Assembly (NCBI RefSeq): GCF_028622115.1
Contig: NZ_CP097263.1
Location: forward strand, 8,939,501-9,003,500
Reading direction: 5' to 3'
DNA from: Kutzneria chonburiensis
GTDB lineage: Bacteria; Actinomycetota; Actinomycetes; Mycobacteriales; Pseudonocardiaceae
Length of the DNA stretch: 64,000 bases
Part shown: in pieces, positions 46,078-53,865 of the stretch
Layout of the letters: each line of letters opens with the position of its first letter
How positions within the stretch are numbered: the stretch's first letter is position 1
The notes under the pieces: generated by a model
Databases searched by the model: none
The model's input: only the letters and a program-made list of their open reading frames with translations
Told to the model about the DNA's origin: nothing
Translations under genes and position numbers: made by a program

Positions 46078-46547
46078 ATGCCGAGATCCTTGCGCAGCTT
46101 GGCAACGTGGCCCGTCGCCCGCACGTTGTACGAGGCCTTGGCGATCTTGCCGTCGGCGTCGACGATGAACGTCGACCGGATCACGCCCATCACCGTGCGG
46201 CCGTAGTTCTGCTTCTCGCCGAAGACGGCCCAGCGCTGCATCACCGACTTGTCGGCGTCGGACAGCAGCGGGAAGGTCAGCCCCTCGGTGTCGCGGAACT
46301 TGGCCAGCTTCTCCACCTTGTCCGGGGAGACGCCCAGCACGGCGAAGCCGGCGTCGTTGAACTCGGCCAGGTTGTCCCGGAAGTCGCAGGCCTGCTTGGT
46401 GCAGCCCGGCGTCATCGCGGCCGGGTAGAAGTACACGACGACCTGCCGCCCGCGGTAGTCGGACAGCGCGACCTTGTTGCCGTCGCTGTCCAGGAGCGTG
46501 AAGTCCGGCGCCGTGTCGCCGACGGCCAGCCGCGTCTGCTCAGTCAT
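46074..46547 (-). CDS. bcp: Thioredoxin-dependent peroxiredoxin (Bcp/PrxQ)
   Basis: A 157-residue thiol peroxidase. AAMTPGCTKQACDFRD holds the peroxidatic Cys and the resolving Cys five residues later, typical of the Q-type. VGDTAPDFTLLDSDG and STFIVDADGKIA are also family stretches. It uses thioredoxin to reduce hydroperoxides. Its stop overlaps the CTG of the serine hydrolase gene. Confidence 0.95.
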   Translation of the reverse strand: MTEQTRLAVGDTAPDFTLLDSDGNKVALSDYRGRQVVVYFYPAAMTPGCTKQACDFRDNLAEFNDAGFAVLGVSPDKVEKLAKFRDTEGLTFPLLSDADKSVMQRWAVFGEKQNYGRTVMGVIRSTFIVDADGKIAKASYNVRATGHVAKLRKDLGI

Positions 46548-46581
46548 AGCGCGAACGTAGCGTGCCGGTCTGACAATCGGC

Positions 46582-47109
46582 CTAGGCGGTCCCCGCGAAC
46601 GCCGTCGCCGGCGCCCCGTCGACCACGTCCGGGCGAACCAGGATCCGCAGGTCGGTCGGCTGCTGCGGGACCGCGAAGGCCACCGTCAGCTGCACCGACC
46701 GGCCCGGCGGCAGATCGTCCTGCGCCGCCACGTAGCCGCCAAGGCCCTGCGCCGGATCCACGACCTCCTGCGCCGGCTGGCCGCCGATCGTCGCCTTGAT
46801 CGCCAGCTGCGACGGCTTGTACGTCGAGGTCGTGCCGTTCTCCACCGTCAGCTCGAACACCGCCGCTCGGGCCGCCTGCGGGTAGGCCGTGCTGCTCGGG
46901 CGCTGCGACCGGGGCTGCGAGATCGTGATCGCCAGGCCGTTCGGCCAGGTCCGGCGGTCCCCGAACGCCGCATCCATGGTCTTCGTCACCTGGCCCGCCG
47001 TGGGATTCGCGCTGCTCTCCACCGCCGACAGCTGAGGGCCGCCCGCCGTGCCGCACCCGGCCAGCAGCGCCACGAGGCACGCCGCCCCGACCAGCCTGAC
47101 GATCCGCAC
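46582..47109 (-). CDS. Lipoprotein of unknown function
   Basis: A 175-residue protein with a lipoprotein signal (VGAACLVALLAGC, lipobox LLAGC) and an extracellular beta-sandwich of immunoglobulin-like character: AVFELTVENGTTSTYKPSQL, GGYVAAQDDLPPGRSVQL and AFAVPQQPTDLRILVRP. GTG 47109 has GGGGAG upstream. It could be a binding or structural domain like DUF4352; nothing near indicates its ligand. Confidence 0.72.
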   Translation of the reverse strand: MRIVRLVGAACLVALLAGCGTAGGPQLSAVESSANPTAGQVTKTMDAAFGDRRTWPNGLAITISQPRSQRPSSTAYPQAARAAVFELTVENGTTSTYKPSQLAIKATIGGQPAQEVVDPAQGLGGYVAAQDDLPPGRSVQLTVAFAVPQQPTDLRILVRPDVVDGAPATAFAGTA

Positions 47110-47356
47110 TGTCCCGCTCCCCTCAGCAACCTGTCCACCATGGCGGCCATCCGGGTGTCCGGGCCAACCGGTTACGACAGTCGCTGCACACCTGGTGCCG
47201 GGACGTGGCCAAGCCGTAACCGACTGACGACGGAGTGTGGGCGACCCCACAGCCTCTTGTCGTACTTCGCCCGTGCGGCGACAGCCGGTTGGTCCACATT
47301 GGTGACTCGGGCATCGCCGATCGTCTCGGCACGCGACCTGGGGGTATCCGGCGTCA

Positions 47357-47362
47357 TACAGT
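47357..47362 (+). promoter_or_regulatory. -10 box for the TetR gene
   Basis: TACAGT lies seven bases before GTG 47370, with no ribosome site; leaderless transcription is likely. The gap 47110-47356 separates divergent genes and holds a weak 6-bp hairpin (tgtggg/cccaca) but no gene that I can support. Confidence 0.45.
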
Positions 47363-47369
47363 CGTGGGC

Positions 47370-47969
47370 GTGACTTCAGCCGACTCCACGGTCGCCGGCA
47401 GGCCGTTGCGTGCCGACGCCCGGCGCAACCGCGCCCGGGTGCTGGAAGTGGCCCAGCAGGTGTTCGCCGAGGAGGGCCTGGCCGTGCCGATCGACGAGAT
47501 CGCGCGGCGGGCCGGGGTCGGGGTCGGCACCGTCTACCGGCACTTCCCGACCAAGGAAGCGCTGTTCGTGGCGATCATCGTGGAGCGGCTGCGCGGGGTC
47601 GGCGAGGTCGCGCAAGAGCTGGCCAAGGGGCCGGACGCGGGCAAGGGCTTCTTCGCCTTCTTCGAGCACATGGTCCGCGACGCCAGCCTGAACAAGGCCC
47701 TGTTCGACGCGCTGGCGGCCAGCGGCAGCTTCAACCAGGAGCTGACCGCCGAGGCACGGCAGGTGATGCTCACCGGCCTCGGCGACCTGCTGGACAAGGC
47801 CCAGGCGGCCGGCGAGGTTCGGGCCGACCTGACCGCCGCCGACGTCAAGACGCTCATGGTCGGCTGCCTGACCATGGCCCGTCAGGGCACCACCGATCCC
47901 GGCCTGATCGTCGGCGTCGTGTGTGACGGCATGCGGCCGATCAGTCCAGGCCGGACACCCGAAGCGTGA
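47370..47969 (+). CDS. TetR-family regulator
   Basis: A 199-residue repressor with an N-terminal helix-turn-helix (RARVLEVAQQVFAEEGLAVPIDEIARRAGVGVGTVYRHFPTKEALF) and a ligand domain with FFEHMVRDASLNKALFDALAAS. This sub-type is common next to short-chain reductases or efflux genes; the target here is not evident. Its 3' end overlaps the alkB gene by 29 bases. Confidence 0.9.
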   Translation: MTSADSTVAGRPLRADARRNRARVLEVAQQVFAEEGLAVPIDEIARRAGVGVGTVYRHFPTKEALFVAIIVERLRGVGEVAQELAKGPDAGKGFFAFFEHMVRDASLNKALFDALAASGSFNQELTAEARQVMLTGLGDLLDKAQAAGEVRADLTAADVKTLMVGCLTMARQGTTDPGLIVGVVCDGMRPISPGRTPEA

Positions 47970-48566
47970 TGTTGAGGCGGCCGGCGGTCAGCCCGGTCGC
48001 CGGATCTCCGCTTCCCGGCACGGTTTTCGTCACGCCGTGATAGGCGAACCGGGACGGCCCGCCGAACACGAACAGGTCCCCGCCGCGCAGCTCGACGTCC
48101 GTCCACGGCCGGTTGCGGTTCTCGGTGTTGCCGAACCGGAACACGCAGCTGTCGCCCACGCTCAGCGACACCACCGGCGCGTCGCTGCGTTCGTCCTTGT
48201 CCTGGTGCAGGCCCATTTTCGCGACGCCGTCGTAGAAGTTGACCAGCGCCACGTCCGGCACGTAGCCGGGGTCGCCCACCGCCCTCGCGCCCAGCTCCGC
48301 CAGCCAGCCCGGCAGCGCCTTCACCGGCGAGCCGTCTTCAGTGGTGCGGCTGTACCGGTACGGCGTCCAGTGCCAGCCCAGGCACACCGTCTGCACGGAC
48401 ATCACGCCGCCACTCGGCAACCGCGTGTGCCGCATGCCCGCCGGGGAGCGGCCCACTCCCGACAAGCGGCCACCAGGCGCTGTTGTTCTACAAGACTCAG
48501 CCAGTCCGGCGTGTGCACCGCGCCGGGCGCGATCTCCACCGGCTCCCGCTCGAAGATCGACTCCAC
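47941..48566 (-). pseudogene. alkB: AlkB-family 2-oxoglutarate dioxygenase gene with a frameshift
   Basis: AlkB removes methyl groups from damaged DNA bases. The start is clear: GTG 48566 with GGAGG 6 bases before, and PGAVHTPDWLSLVEQQRLVAA as N-terminus. After REWA (48453) the frame fails; the continuation PAGMRHTRLPSGGVMSVQTV lies in another frame from 48435. The core is complete there: LHQDKDE (iron His and Asp), FAYHGV (iron His) and NITLRVS (2-oxoglutarate Arg). The span of 626 bases is one short of a multiple of three, so one lost base explains it. Pseudogene or sequencing error. Confidence 0.8.
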
Positions 48567-48703
48567 GGCACCCTCCCGCTTCCGCGCCACCCTCGGGGCG
48601 TGGGGCGGAGCCCCACATCGGGGGGTGTGGGGGGTCGTCCCCCCACAACAAACACCGGAGCGGCAAGGCGAGCGCCCTCCGCGAGCACAGTTCACCCATC
48701 GCG

Positions 48704-48777
48704 TAGGGCCGGTCGGACTCGAACCGACACTGGCACGGACCTAAACCGTGTGCCTCTGCCAATTGGGCTACGGCCCC
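48704..48777 (-). tRNA. tRNA-Leu (anticodon UAG) with a short variable loop
   Basis: A 74-base cloverleaf. Acceptor stem GGGGCCG/CGGCCCT (with one G-U pair at 1-72) and discriminator A; a 3-bp D-stem GCC/GGC around AATTGGCAGA; anticodon stem CACGG/CCGTG with loop TTTAGGT, so anticodon UAG reading CUA and related Leu codons; variable loop of only five bases (CCAGT); T-stem GTCGG/CCGAC with TTCGAGT. Leucine tRNAs normally have a long variable arm; here the D-arm is Leu-like but the long arm is missing. CCA is not encoded. Confidence 0.85.
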
Positions 48778-48875
48778 CTGCTGGTAAGCCTAGCGGGCTC
48801 CTTCCAGCGGGCCCCAGGAGCGGGGCCTAACGTGGTCAACTACGGTGGTTCCGGCACGCACGGCGAGGAGGACAA

Positions 48876-49097
48876 GTGGCTCGCGATCCCGACACCATCC
48901 AGCGCGAGATCGAACAGGCGCGGGACGCGCTGGCCGCCACCCTGGACGAGTTGGTCGTCAAGGCCAACCCCAAGCAGTACGTGGACCAGGGCAAGGACGC
49001 GGTCCGGGCCCGGCTGTCCGATCCGCGGGTCAAGTACGCGTTGATCGGCGTCGGGGTGCTGGTCGGCGTCCTGGTGGTGCGCAAGCTCTTCCGCTGA
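48876..49097 (+). CDS. DUF3618 small membrane protein
   Basis: A 73-residue protein: IQREIEQARDALAATLDELVVKANP is the DUF3618 helix, and the C-terminus (YALIGVGVLVGVLVVRKL) is one membrane segment. The family is uncharacterised and often neighbours phage-shock or holin-like proteins. GTG 48876 has GAGGAG 5 bases upstream. Confidence 0.85.
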   Translation: MARDPDTIQREIEQARDALAATLDELVVKANPKQYVDQGKDAVRARLSDPRVKYALIGVGVLVGVLVVRKLFR

Positions 49098-49115
49098 TCC
49101 CCAGCGGCATCGAGA

Positions 49116-49137
49116 CCCCCGCCGCGGCGGGGGTTTT
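49116..49137 (+). terminator. Intrinsic terminator after the DUF3618 gene
   Basis: cccccgcc (49116-49123) pairs with ggcggggg (49126-49133) followed by tttt: a textbook intrinsic terminator, the only clear one with a T-run in the window. Confidence 0.88.
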
Positions 49138-49143
49138 CGTGCG

Positions 49144-49752
49144 TCAGGGTCTCAGCAGCGGCAGCAGCACCTGGTCGACGAGCCGGTCGACGAAGGTGTC
49201 GTCGAGCGGATCGCCGGTGAGCATCAGCCGGTACGTCAGCGCCGCGCCGGCCAGCTCGACCGCCATGCCACGGGGCGCGTCCAGGCGAACCTCGCCGCGG
49301 GCGGTGCCACGGTCGATGATGCCGCGCAGCACGTCCCGCTGCGCCACCAGGAACGTCTCACGGAACGCGGTCGCCAGCTCGGGCTCGTGCGGCAGCTCGC
49401 CGACCAGCGCCTGGGCCGCCTTGCCGGTCGGGCCGGACAGGAACGCGGCGAAGGCGCTGAGGAACTCCCGCAGATCACCGGTCAGCGACCCGGTGTCGGG
49501 CTCCGGGATCTCCTGGTGCACGAGCTGGTTCACGGTGTCGATGACCAGGTCGAGCTTGGACTCCCAGCGCCGGTAGATGGTCGCCTTGCCGGCGCGCGCC
49601 TTGGCCGCCACGGCGTCCATCGTGAGCGCGCGGTAGCCGACCTCGGCCATCACGTCGAGGGCGGCTCTGCGCAGCGCCTCGTCGCGGGTGGCGTCTCTCG
49701 GCCGACCGCGGGCAGCCGCGTTTGCCTGCTCCGCGTACGACGTTGTGGCCAA
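49144..49752 (-). CDS. TetR-family regulator
   Basis: A 202-residue repressor. The helix-turn-helix is EALRRAALDVMAEVGYRALTMDAVAAKARAGKATIYRRWESKLDL; the C-terminal domain matches the TetR_C_11-like group (VIDTVNQLVHQEIPEPDTGSL). The start is TTG 49752, with GGGAGG 7 bases upstream. Target unknown; no divergent partner gene. Confidence 0.9.
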   Translation of the reverse strand: MATTSYAEQANAAARGRPRDATRDEALRRAALDVMAEVGYRALTMDAVAAKARAGKATIYRRWESKLDLVIDTVNQLVHQEIPEPDTGSLTGDLREFLSAFAAFLSGPTGKAAQALVGELPHEPELATAFRETFLVAQRDVLRGIIDRGTARGEVRLDAPRGMAVELAGAALTYRLMLTGDPLDDTFVDRLVDQVLLPLLRP

Positions 49753-49823
49753 GACCAGCCTCCCGATACGGCTACGGGTCGCCCTTCGGGATCATCCTAG
49801 GTGCAATCAGCCGGTCGGGTGGC

Positions 49824-50195
49824 TCAGTTCCCCTCGTCCTCGGTCTCGTCGGCCAGCTCGGACAGGTCCATCTCCTGCGTGTTCTCGCCGACGCGCGGCG
49901 GATCACCCGCTGGCGTGTCGGCCTCGGGCTCGGGCCGGGTCGGCGTGCTCAGGCCGTGCCGGGCGTGCAGGTACGCGGTGGTGAACGCGAAGGCGTCGCC
50001 CTCGAGCAGGTGCACGACGGTCGGCTTGCGCTCGGCGTCCGTGCCGGTCAGCTGCTCGACCATCTGGTCGGCCCGGTCCCGCGCGGCGATCAGGCCGGGC
50101 GCCTGCTCGGTCAGCACGGTGTCCTCGGACCGGACGTTGACCGTCCAGTCCTCGCCCTGTGGCTGGTAGTTCACCAAGATCGGTGTCGCGCCCAT
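49824..50195 (-). CDS. Hypothetical protein, loosely HicB-like
   Basis: A 123-residue protein. The first half (WTVNVRSEDTVLTEQAPGLIAARDRADQMVEQL) recalls the partial RNase-H fold of HicB-like proteins, in which a short sheet is followed by a helix; the C-terminal third is acidic and probably disordered (DLSELADETEDEGN). No HicA toxin is adjacent. I do not assign a function. Confidence 0.6.
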   Translation of the reverse strand: MGATPILVNYQPQGEDWTVNVRSEDTVLTEQAPGLIAARDRADQMVEQLTGTDAERKPTVVHLLEGDAFAFTTAYLHARHGLSTPTRPEPEADTPAGDPPRVGENTQEMDLSELADETEDEGN

Positions 50196-50312
50196 TCCTC
50201 GGTCACCCTCCCCGTCATGCGGCCTCCCCGGTCGATGGGGCCGCTCAGGTGAAACGCGGCACCATCGGACGCATGACGACGCTACACCGATCGGGTGACC
50301 GCCAACCGTGTC

Positions 50313-52346
50313 TTACACCAAAGCGTGCCTACCTTGTCGCTGTTCATCGCCCGCTTGTTCGATCATTCGGGCGGCCACCCGGTCGATCGCCGCGTCCAGG
50401 TCCTCCCGGCTCTTCGGCCGCCAGTCGGCCAGCCGCTCCACGATCCAGCCCCGCCAGGCGTCGGCCAGCCGGCCGAACTCGGCCTGCCCCCGTTCGGTCA
50501 GGTCCAGTTCCTCGCCGCGGCGCTCCAGGTAGCCGCTGAACTCCAGCGCGAAGAAGGCCGGCTCGAGCACCTTGCCCGGCAGCCGGTGCTTCTCGGCGAT
50601 GGCCGCGACGGTGGGCGGGCGGTGCAGTTTGTGCTGGAACTTCACCCGCATGAGGCACCAGACGCCGCCTTCGTCCAGGCTCGTCCCGGACCGGCCGAGG
50701 ATCTCCGGCGCGGCCTTGCGGCGTTCCCGGTACATCAGCGTGGAGATGGCCCGCTCCAGCTCGCGGTCGGAGTCCCGCGCCTCGGGCATCGCGAACGCCT
50801 CGCCGAGCTCGGGCGCGCTGGCCCGCGACGTGTCCCGCAGCGGCATCTCCTTGAGGAAGAACGACACCAGCAGCGCCAGCAGGCCGACCGGCACCGCGTA
50901 CAGGAACACCGTGTGCAACGAATCGGCGTATGCCTGCACGATAGGCCGCGAAACGACGTCTGGTAGCGCGTGCAACAGCGACGGCACGGCCGTCACGTGC
51001 GGATCAACGCCTTGGGGGAGCGGGTTTCGCGCCAGCGTGGCACCGAGGTTGTCGGTCAGCTGGCTCGAGTAGATGGAGCCGAAGATGGCGGCGCCGAACG
51101 AGCTGCCGATGGAACGCAGGAACGTCACACCCGACGTCGCCACGCCCAGGTCGGCGTAGTCGACGGTGTTCTGCACGGCGATCGTCAGCACCTGCATGGC
51201 CAGGCCGATGCCCACGCCGAGGACCAGCATGTACAGCGAGGACAGCACGATGCCGGTGTCCGGCGTGAGCAGCGACAACAGGTACAGGCCGGCGCTGATG
51301 CCGAAGCTGCCGAGGATCGGGAAGATCTTGTAGCGGCCGGTCTTGCTGACGATGTTGCCGGACACGATCGAGGCCACCAGCAGGCCGAGCACCATCGGCA
51401 GCAGCCGGATGCCCGAGGTGGTGGCCGACGTGCCCTCCACGTACTGCATGTACGTCGGCAGGAAGGACAGCGCGCCCAGCATGGCGAAGCCGACGATGAA
51501 GCTGAGGATGCCGGACACCGTGAAGACCGGGTTGCGGAACAGCCGCATCGGCAGCATCGGTTCCTTGGCCCGCAGCTCGACCGCGACGAACAGGCCCAGC
51601 AGCACGACCGAGCCGACCGACATCCAGATGATCTCCGGCGAGCTCCACGCGTAGGTGGTGCCACCCCAGCTCGTGACCAGGGTCAACCCGGTCACGGCCA
51701 GGCCGATCAGCAGGATGCCCAGGTAGTCGACGACCGGTTTGACGGCCGCCTTCACCGACGGCATGGCCGCCGCCGCGACGATCAGCACCACCACGACCAG
51801 CGGGATGTTCACGTAGAAGGCCCAGCGCCAGGACAGGTGGTCGACGAAGAGGCCGCCCAGCATCGGGCCACCCACCGTGACCACGCCGAACACCGAGCCG
51901 AGGATGCCCTGGTACTTGCCGCGTTCGCGGAGCGGGATGAAGTCGGCGATCAGGGCGGTGGCCGTGACCATCAGTCCGCCGCCGCCGATGCCCTGCACCG
52001 CGCGCCAGATGATCAGCCAGGTCATGGAGTCGGCGAAGCCGCTGAAGAACGAGCCGACGCCGAAGATCACCACCGACAGCTGGAACATGCGCTTGCGGCC
52101 GAACAGGTCGCCGAACTTGCCGACGATCACCGTCATGATCGTCTCGGCCAGCAGGTAGGCGGTGACCACCCAGGACAGGTGGCCCGCGCCGCCGAGGTCG
52201 CCGACGATCGTCGGCAGCGCCGTGCCCACGATGGTCTGGTCGAGTGCCGCCAGCAGCACGCCGAGCAGCACCACTCCGAAGATCGCGTTCGTCCGGCCGC
52301 GGCCGACGCTCGCGGTGTCCGGCTCGACTGCGGTGGTGGCAGCCAT
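50313..52346 (-). CDS. DHA2-type MFS drug exporter with a C-terminal winged-helix domain
   Basis: A 677-residue protein. Residues about 20-510 form a 14-helix EmrB/QacA-like antiporter: LDQTIVGTALPTIVGDLGG, GKFGDLFGRKRMF, GVVTVGGPMLGG (motif C). After the last helix the chain continues about 170 residues with a MarR-like winged helix: RPPTVAAIAEKHRLPGKVLEPAFFALEFSGYLER. Such a cytosolic domain on an exporter is uncommon and might sense substrate. It lies downstream of a TetR gene with a palindrome between them. Confidence 0.9.
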   Translation of the reverse strand: MAATTAVEPDTASVGRGRTNAIFGVVLLGVLLAALDQTIVGTALPTIVGDLGGAGHLSWVVTAYLLAETIMTVIVGKFGDLFGRKRMFQLSVVIFGVGSFFSGFADSMTWLIIWRAVQGIGGGGLMVTATALIADFIPLRERGKYQGILGSVFGVVTVGGPMLGGLFVDHLSWRWAFYVNIPLVVVVLIVAAAAMPSVKAAVKPVVDYLGILLIGLAVTGLTLVTSWGGTTYAWSSPEIIWMSVGSVVLLGLFVAVELRAKEPMLPMRLFRNPVFTVSGILSFIVGFAMLGALSFLPTYMQYVEGTSATTSGIRLLPMVLGLLVASIVSGNIVSKTGRYKIFPILGSFGISAGLYLLSLLTPDTGIVLSSLYMLVLGVGIGLAMQVLTIAVQNTVDYADLGVATSGVTFLRSIGSSFGAAIFGSIYSSQLTDNLGATLARNPLPQGVDPHVTAVPSLLHALPDVVSRPIVQAYADSLHTVFLYAVPVGLLALLVSFFLKEMPLRDTSRASAPELGEAFAMPEARDSDRELERAISTLMYRERRKAAPEILGRSGTSLDEGGVWCLMRVKFQHKLHRPPTVAAIAEKHRLPGKVLEPAFFALEFSGYLERRGEELDLTERGQAEFGRLADAWRGWIVERLADWRPKSREDLDAAIDRVAARMIEQAGDEQRQGRHALV

Positions 52347-52442
52347 GTCGCCCCCTCGTCCCGGTCGGTTCCGACTTCACCGCACCGAGCCGTCCGCCGC
52401 AGCGGACGTCACCCGGAGAGGTGAGGTCCCGGGTTCGAGAGT

Positions 52443-52457
52443 ACAGAACAGTTCTGT
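52443..52457. promoter_or_regulatory. Palindrome upstream of the MFS gene, likely TetR operator
   Basis: acagaac, one base, gttctgt: perfect 7-bp arms at 52443-52449 and 52451-52457, just downstream of the TetR stop and 97 bases upstream of the exporter start. A plausible binding site for the adjacent TetR protein controlling a promoter for the exporter. Confidence 0.55.
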
Positions 52458-52458
52458 T

Positions 52459-53061
52459 CTATTGCCTGTGATCTGGCCGACCCAGCAGGGGCGCCAGCAG
52501 CCCGTCCACGATCCGATCCACCAGCGCTTCGTCCATCGGCTGGTCCTTGAACAGCAGCGTGGCCACCGCCAGCGCCATCGGCAGCTCGCCGAGCAGCTCG
52601 AGATCCACGCCTTCCGGCAGCTCACCCCGCTTTTCGGCCGCTTCCAGCACCACCGTCATCGGGCTCACGCCGCCTTGGCCGAGCTGTTCGCTCATCAGCC
52701 GCACCAGCTCCGGGTCACGCCGGCCGCCTTCCAGCAGCGCCAGCAGCAGCCCTCTCCGATCGCCCGGCACCTCGGTGCGCAGCCACCGCTTCGCCAGCTC
52801 CCGCACGTCGCTCAGGTACGCCCCCGTGTCCGGCGCCTCCACCTCCACCCGATTGGCGTCCAGCGCCGCCACGATCAGATGCGCTTTCGACGGCCAGCGT
52901 TGGTAGAGGCTGCCTTTGCTTACGTGCGCCCGCTGCGCCACCAGGTCCATGTTGAAACGCTCGTAACCCACCTCCGCCACCACGTCGATCGCCGCGGTCA
53001 GCACCTCGGTCAGGCGCTCCGGGGTGTCGAGCGGGACGCGTCTACGCGGTGGGGACGACAT
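52459..53061 (-). CDS. TetR-family regulator of the MFS exporter
   Basis: A 200-residue repressor: LTEVLTAAIDVVAEVGYERFNMDLVAQRAHVSKGSLYQRWPSKAHL is the helix-turn-helix; the C-terminal domain resembles the group that pairs with DHA2 exporters. ATG 53061 is preceded by TACTGT at 7 bases (leaderless). The exporter follows on the same strand, so the gene order and the palindrome suggest drug-inducible control. Confidence 0.9.
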   Translation of the reverse strand: MSSPPRRRVPLDTPERLTEVLTAAIDVVAEVGYERFNMDLVAQRAHVSKGSLYQRWPSKAHLIVAALDANRVEVEAPDTGAYLSDVRELAKRWLRTEVPGDRRGLLLALLEGGRRDPELVRLMSEQLGQGGVSPMTVVLEAAEKRGELPEGVDLELLGELPMALAVATLLFKDQPMDEALVDRIVDGLLAPLLGRPDHRQ

Positions 53062-53068
53062 TCCGGGG

Positions 53069-53074
53069 ACAGTA
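53069..53074 (-). promoter_or_regulatory. -10 box for the TetR gene
   Basis: TACTGT on the minus strand ends seven bases before ATG 53061. Confidence 0.5.
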
Positions 53075-53129
53075 CTGCCGCCCTGCGCTCCTTGGCCCGG
53101 CTGACCGACCCAGCCGCGCCGCCTCGGGT

Positions 53130-53675
53130 TTACAGCCCTTGCTCACCACCGCCTCGGCCTTGCCGGCTGAGGGTGAGCTGGGCGCGGTGGAAGTCGAAAT
53201 GCTGGGTGGGGAAGTGGTAGACCTGCGCCAGGGTCATGACCTCGCGGAAGAACGGATCCCAGCGCGTGGGGTAGGCCATCCGACGGGCCAGCGTCGCGTC
53301 GGATTCGTGATCCAGCCGCCGGTGCAGTGCGGCGATCACCCGGTCGAACAGGCCGGCCAGCAGCCGCCGCGGCAGGATCGTGCCCGCGAGCCACGCCCCG
53401 GCGAAGTTGACCACGTCGAACGGCACGGTCACCGCGTTGAGGAGCCGTGCGAACGACCGGCCGACGGGCTCGGGCAGCCGGCTGAACAACACGACGAGGT
53501 TCCGCAGGGCCCGCACGATCAGGTATCCGAGGAGCATGTGGAACAGCAGCTGCTTGTTCGACCACAGTGTGCCCGCCGACCGACGACGCAGGTCGCGGGC
53601 GGACGCCGAGTCCAGCAGCTCGTGGAACGTCGCGCGGGCTCGTTCCATCTCCTGGTGAACGGCCTGGCGGTCCAT
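53130..53675 (-). CDS. DinB-like helical-bundle protein
   Basis: A 181-residue four-helix protein of the DinB/YfiT type. LWSNKQLLFHMLLGYLIVRAL and a late VYHFPTQHFDFHRAQL provide the histidines that usually bind a divalent metal in this family, and the first helix is MDRQAVHQEMERARATFHELL. Members include thiol-dependent transferases and damage-inducible proteins; role unknown. Upstream of the TetR gene on the same strand. Confidence 0.72.
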   Translation of the reverse strand: MDRQAVHQEMERARATFHELLDSASARDLRRRSAGTLWSNKQLLFHMLLGYLIVRALRNLVVLFSRLPEPVGRSFARLLNAVTVPFDVVNFAGAWLAGTILPRRLLAGLFDRVIAALHRRLDHESDATLARRMAYPTRWDPFFREVMTLAQVYHFPTQHFDFHRAQLTLSRQGRGGGEQGL

Positions 53676-53865
53676 CGGCTGAGTGTGCGCCCGCCGACCT
53701 GCCTCCGCCCTCGGCTGATCGAGTGGCGGCGACGAGCCGGATCGCCCGTTCGAGCCGGCCGCGCAGTGGGATTCACCCGCCTCGCGGTGCGGCCCGTTCG
53801 GCGTAGCGTGGACGGCAGTCGGTCACCCGAACAGTTCAATTGCCATCACGGAGCCCATTGCCGCC

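Noticed and set aside
50970-52424. Plus-strand frame opposite the MFS exporter
   Set aside because: Composed almost only of His, Gln, Asp, Ala and Arg; shadow of the transporter gene.
52425-52450. tRNA-like T-loop sequence ggttcgag
   Set aside because: No acceptor, D or anticodon stems can be built around it.
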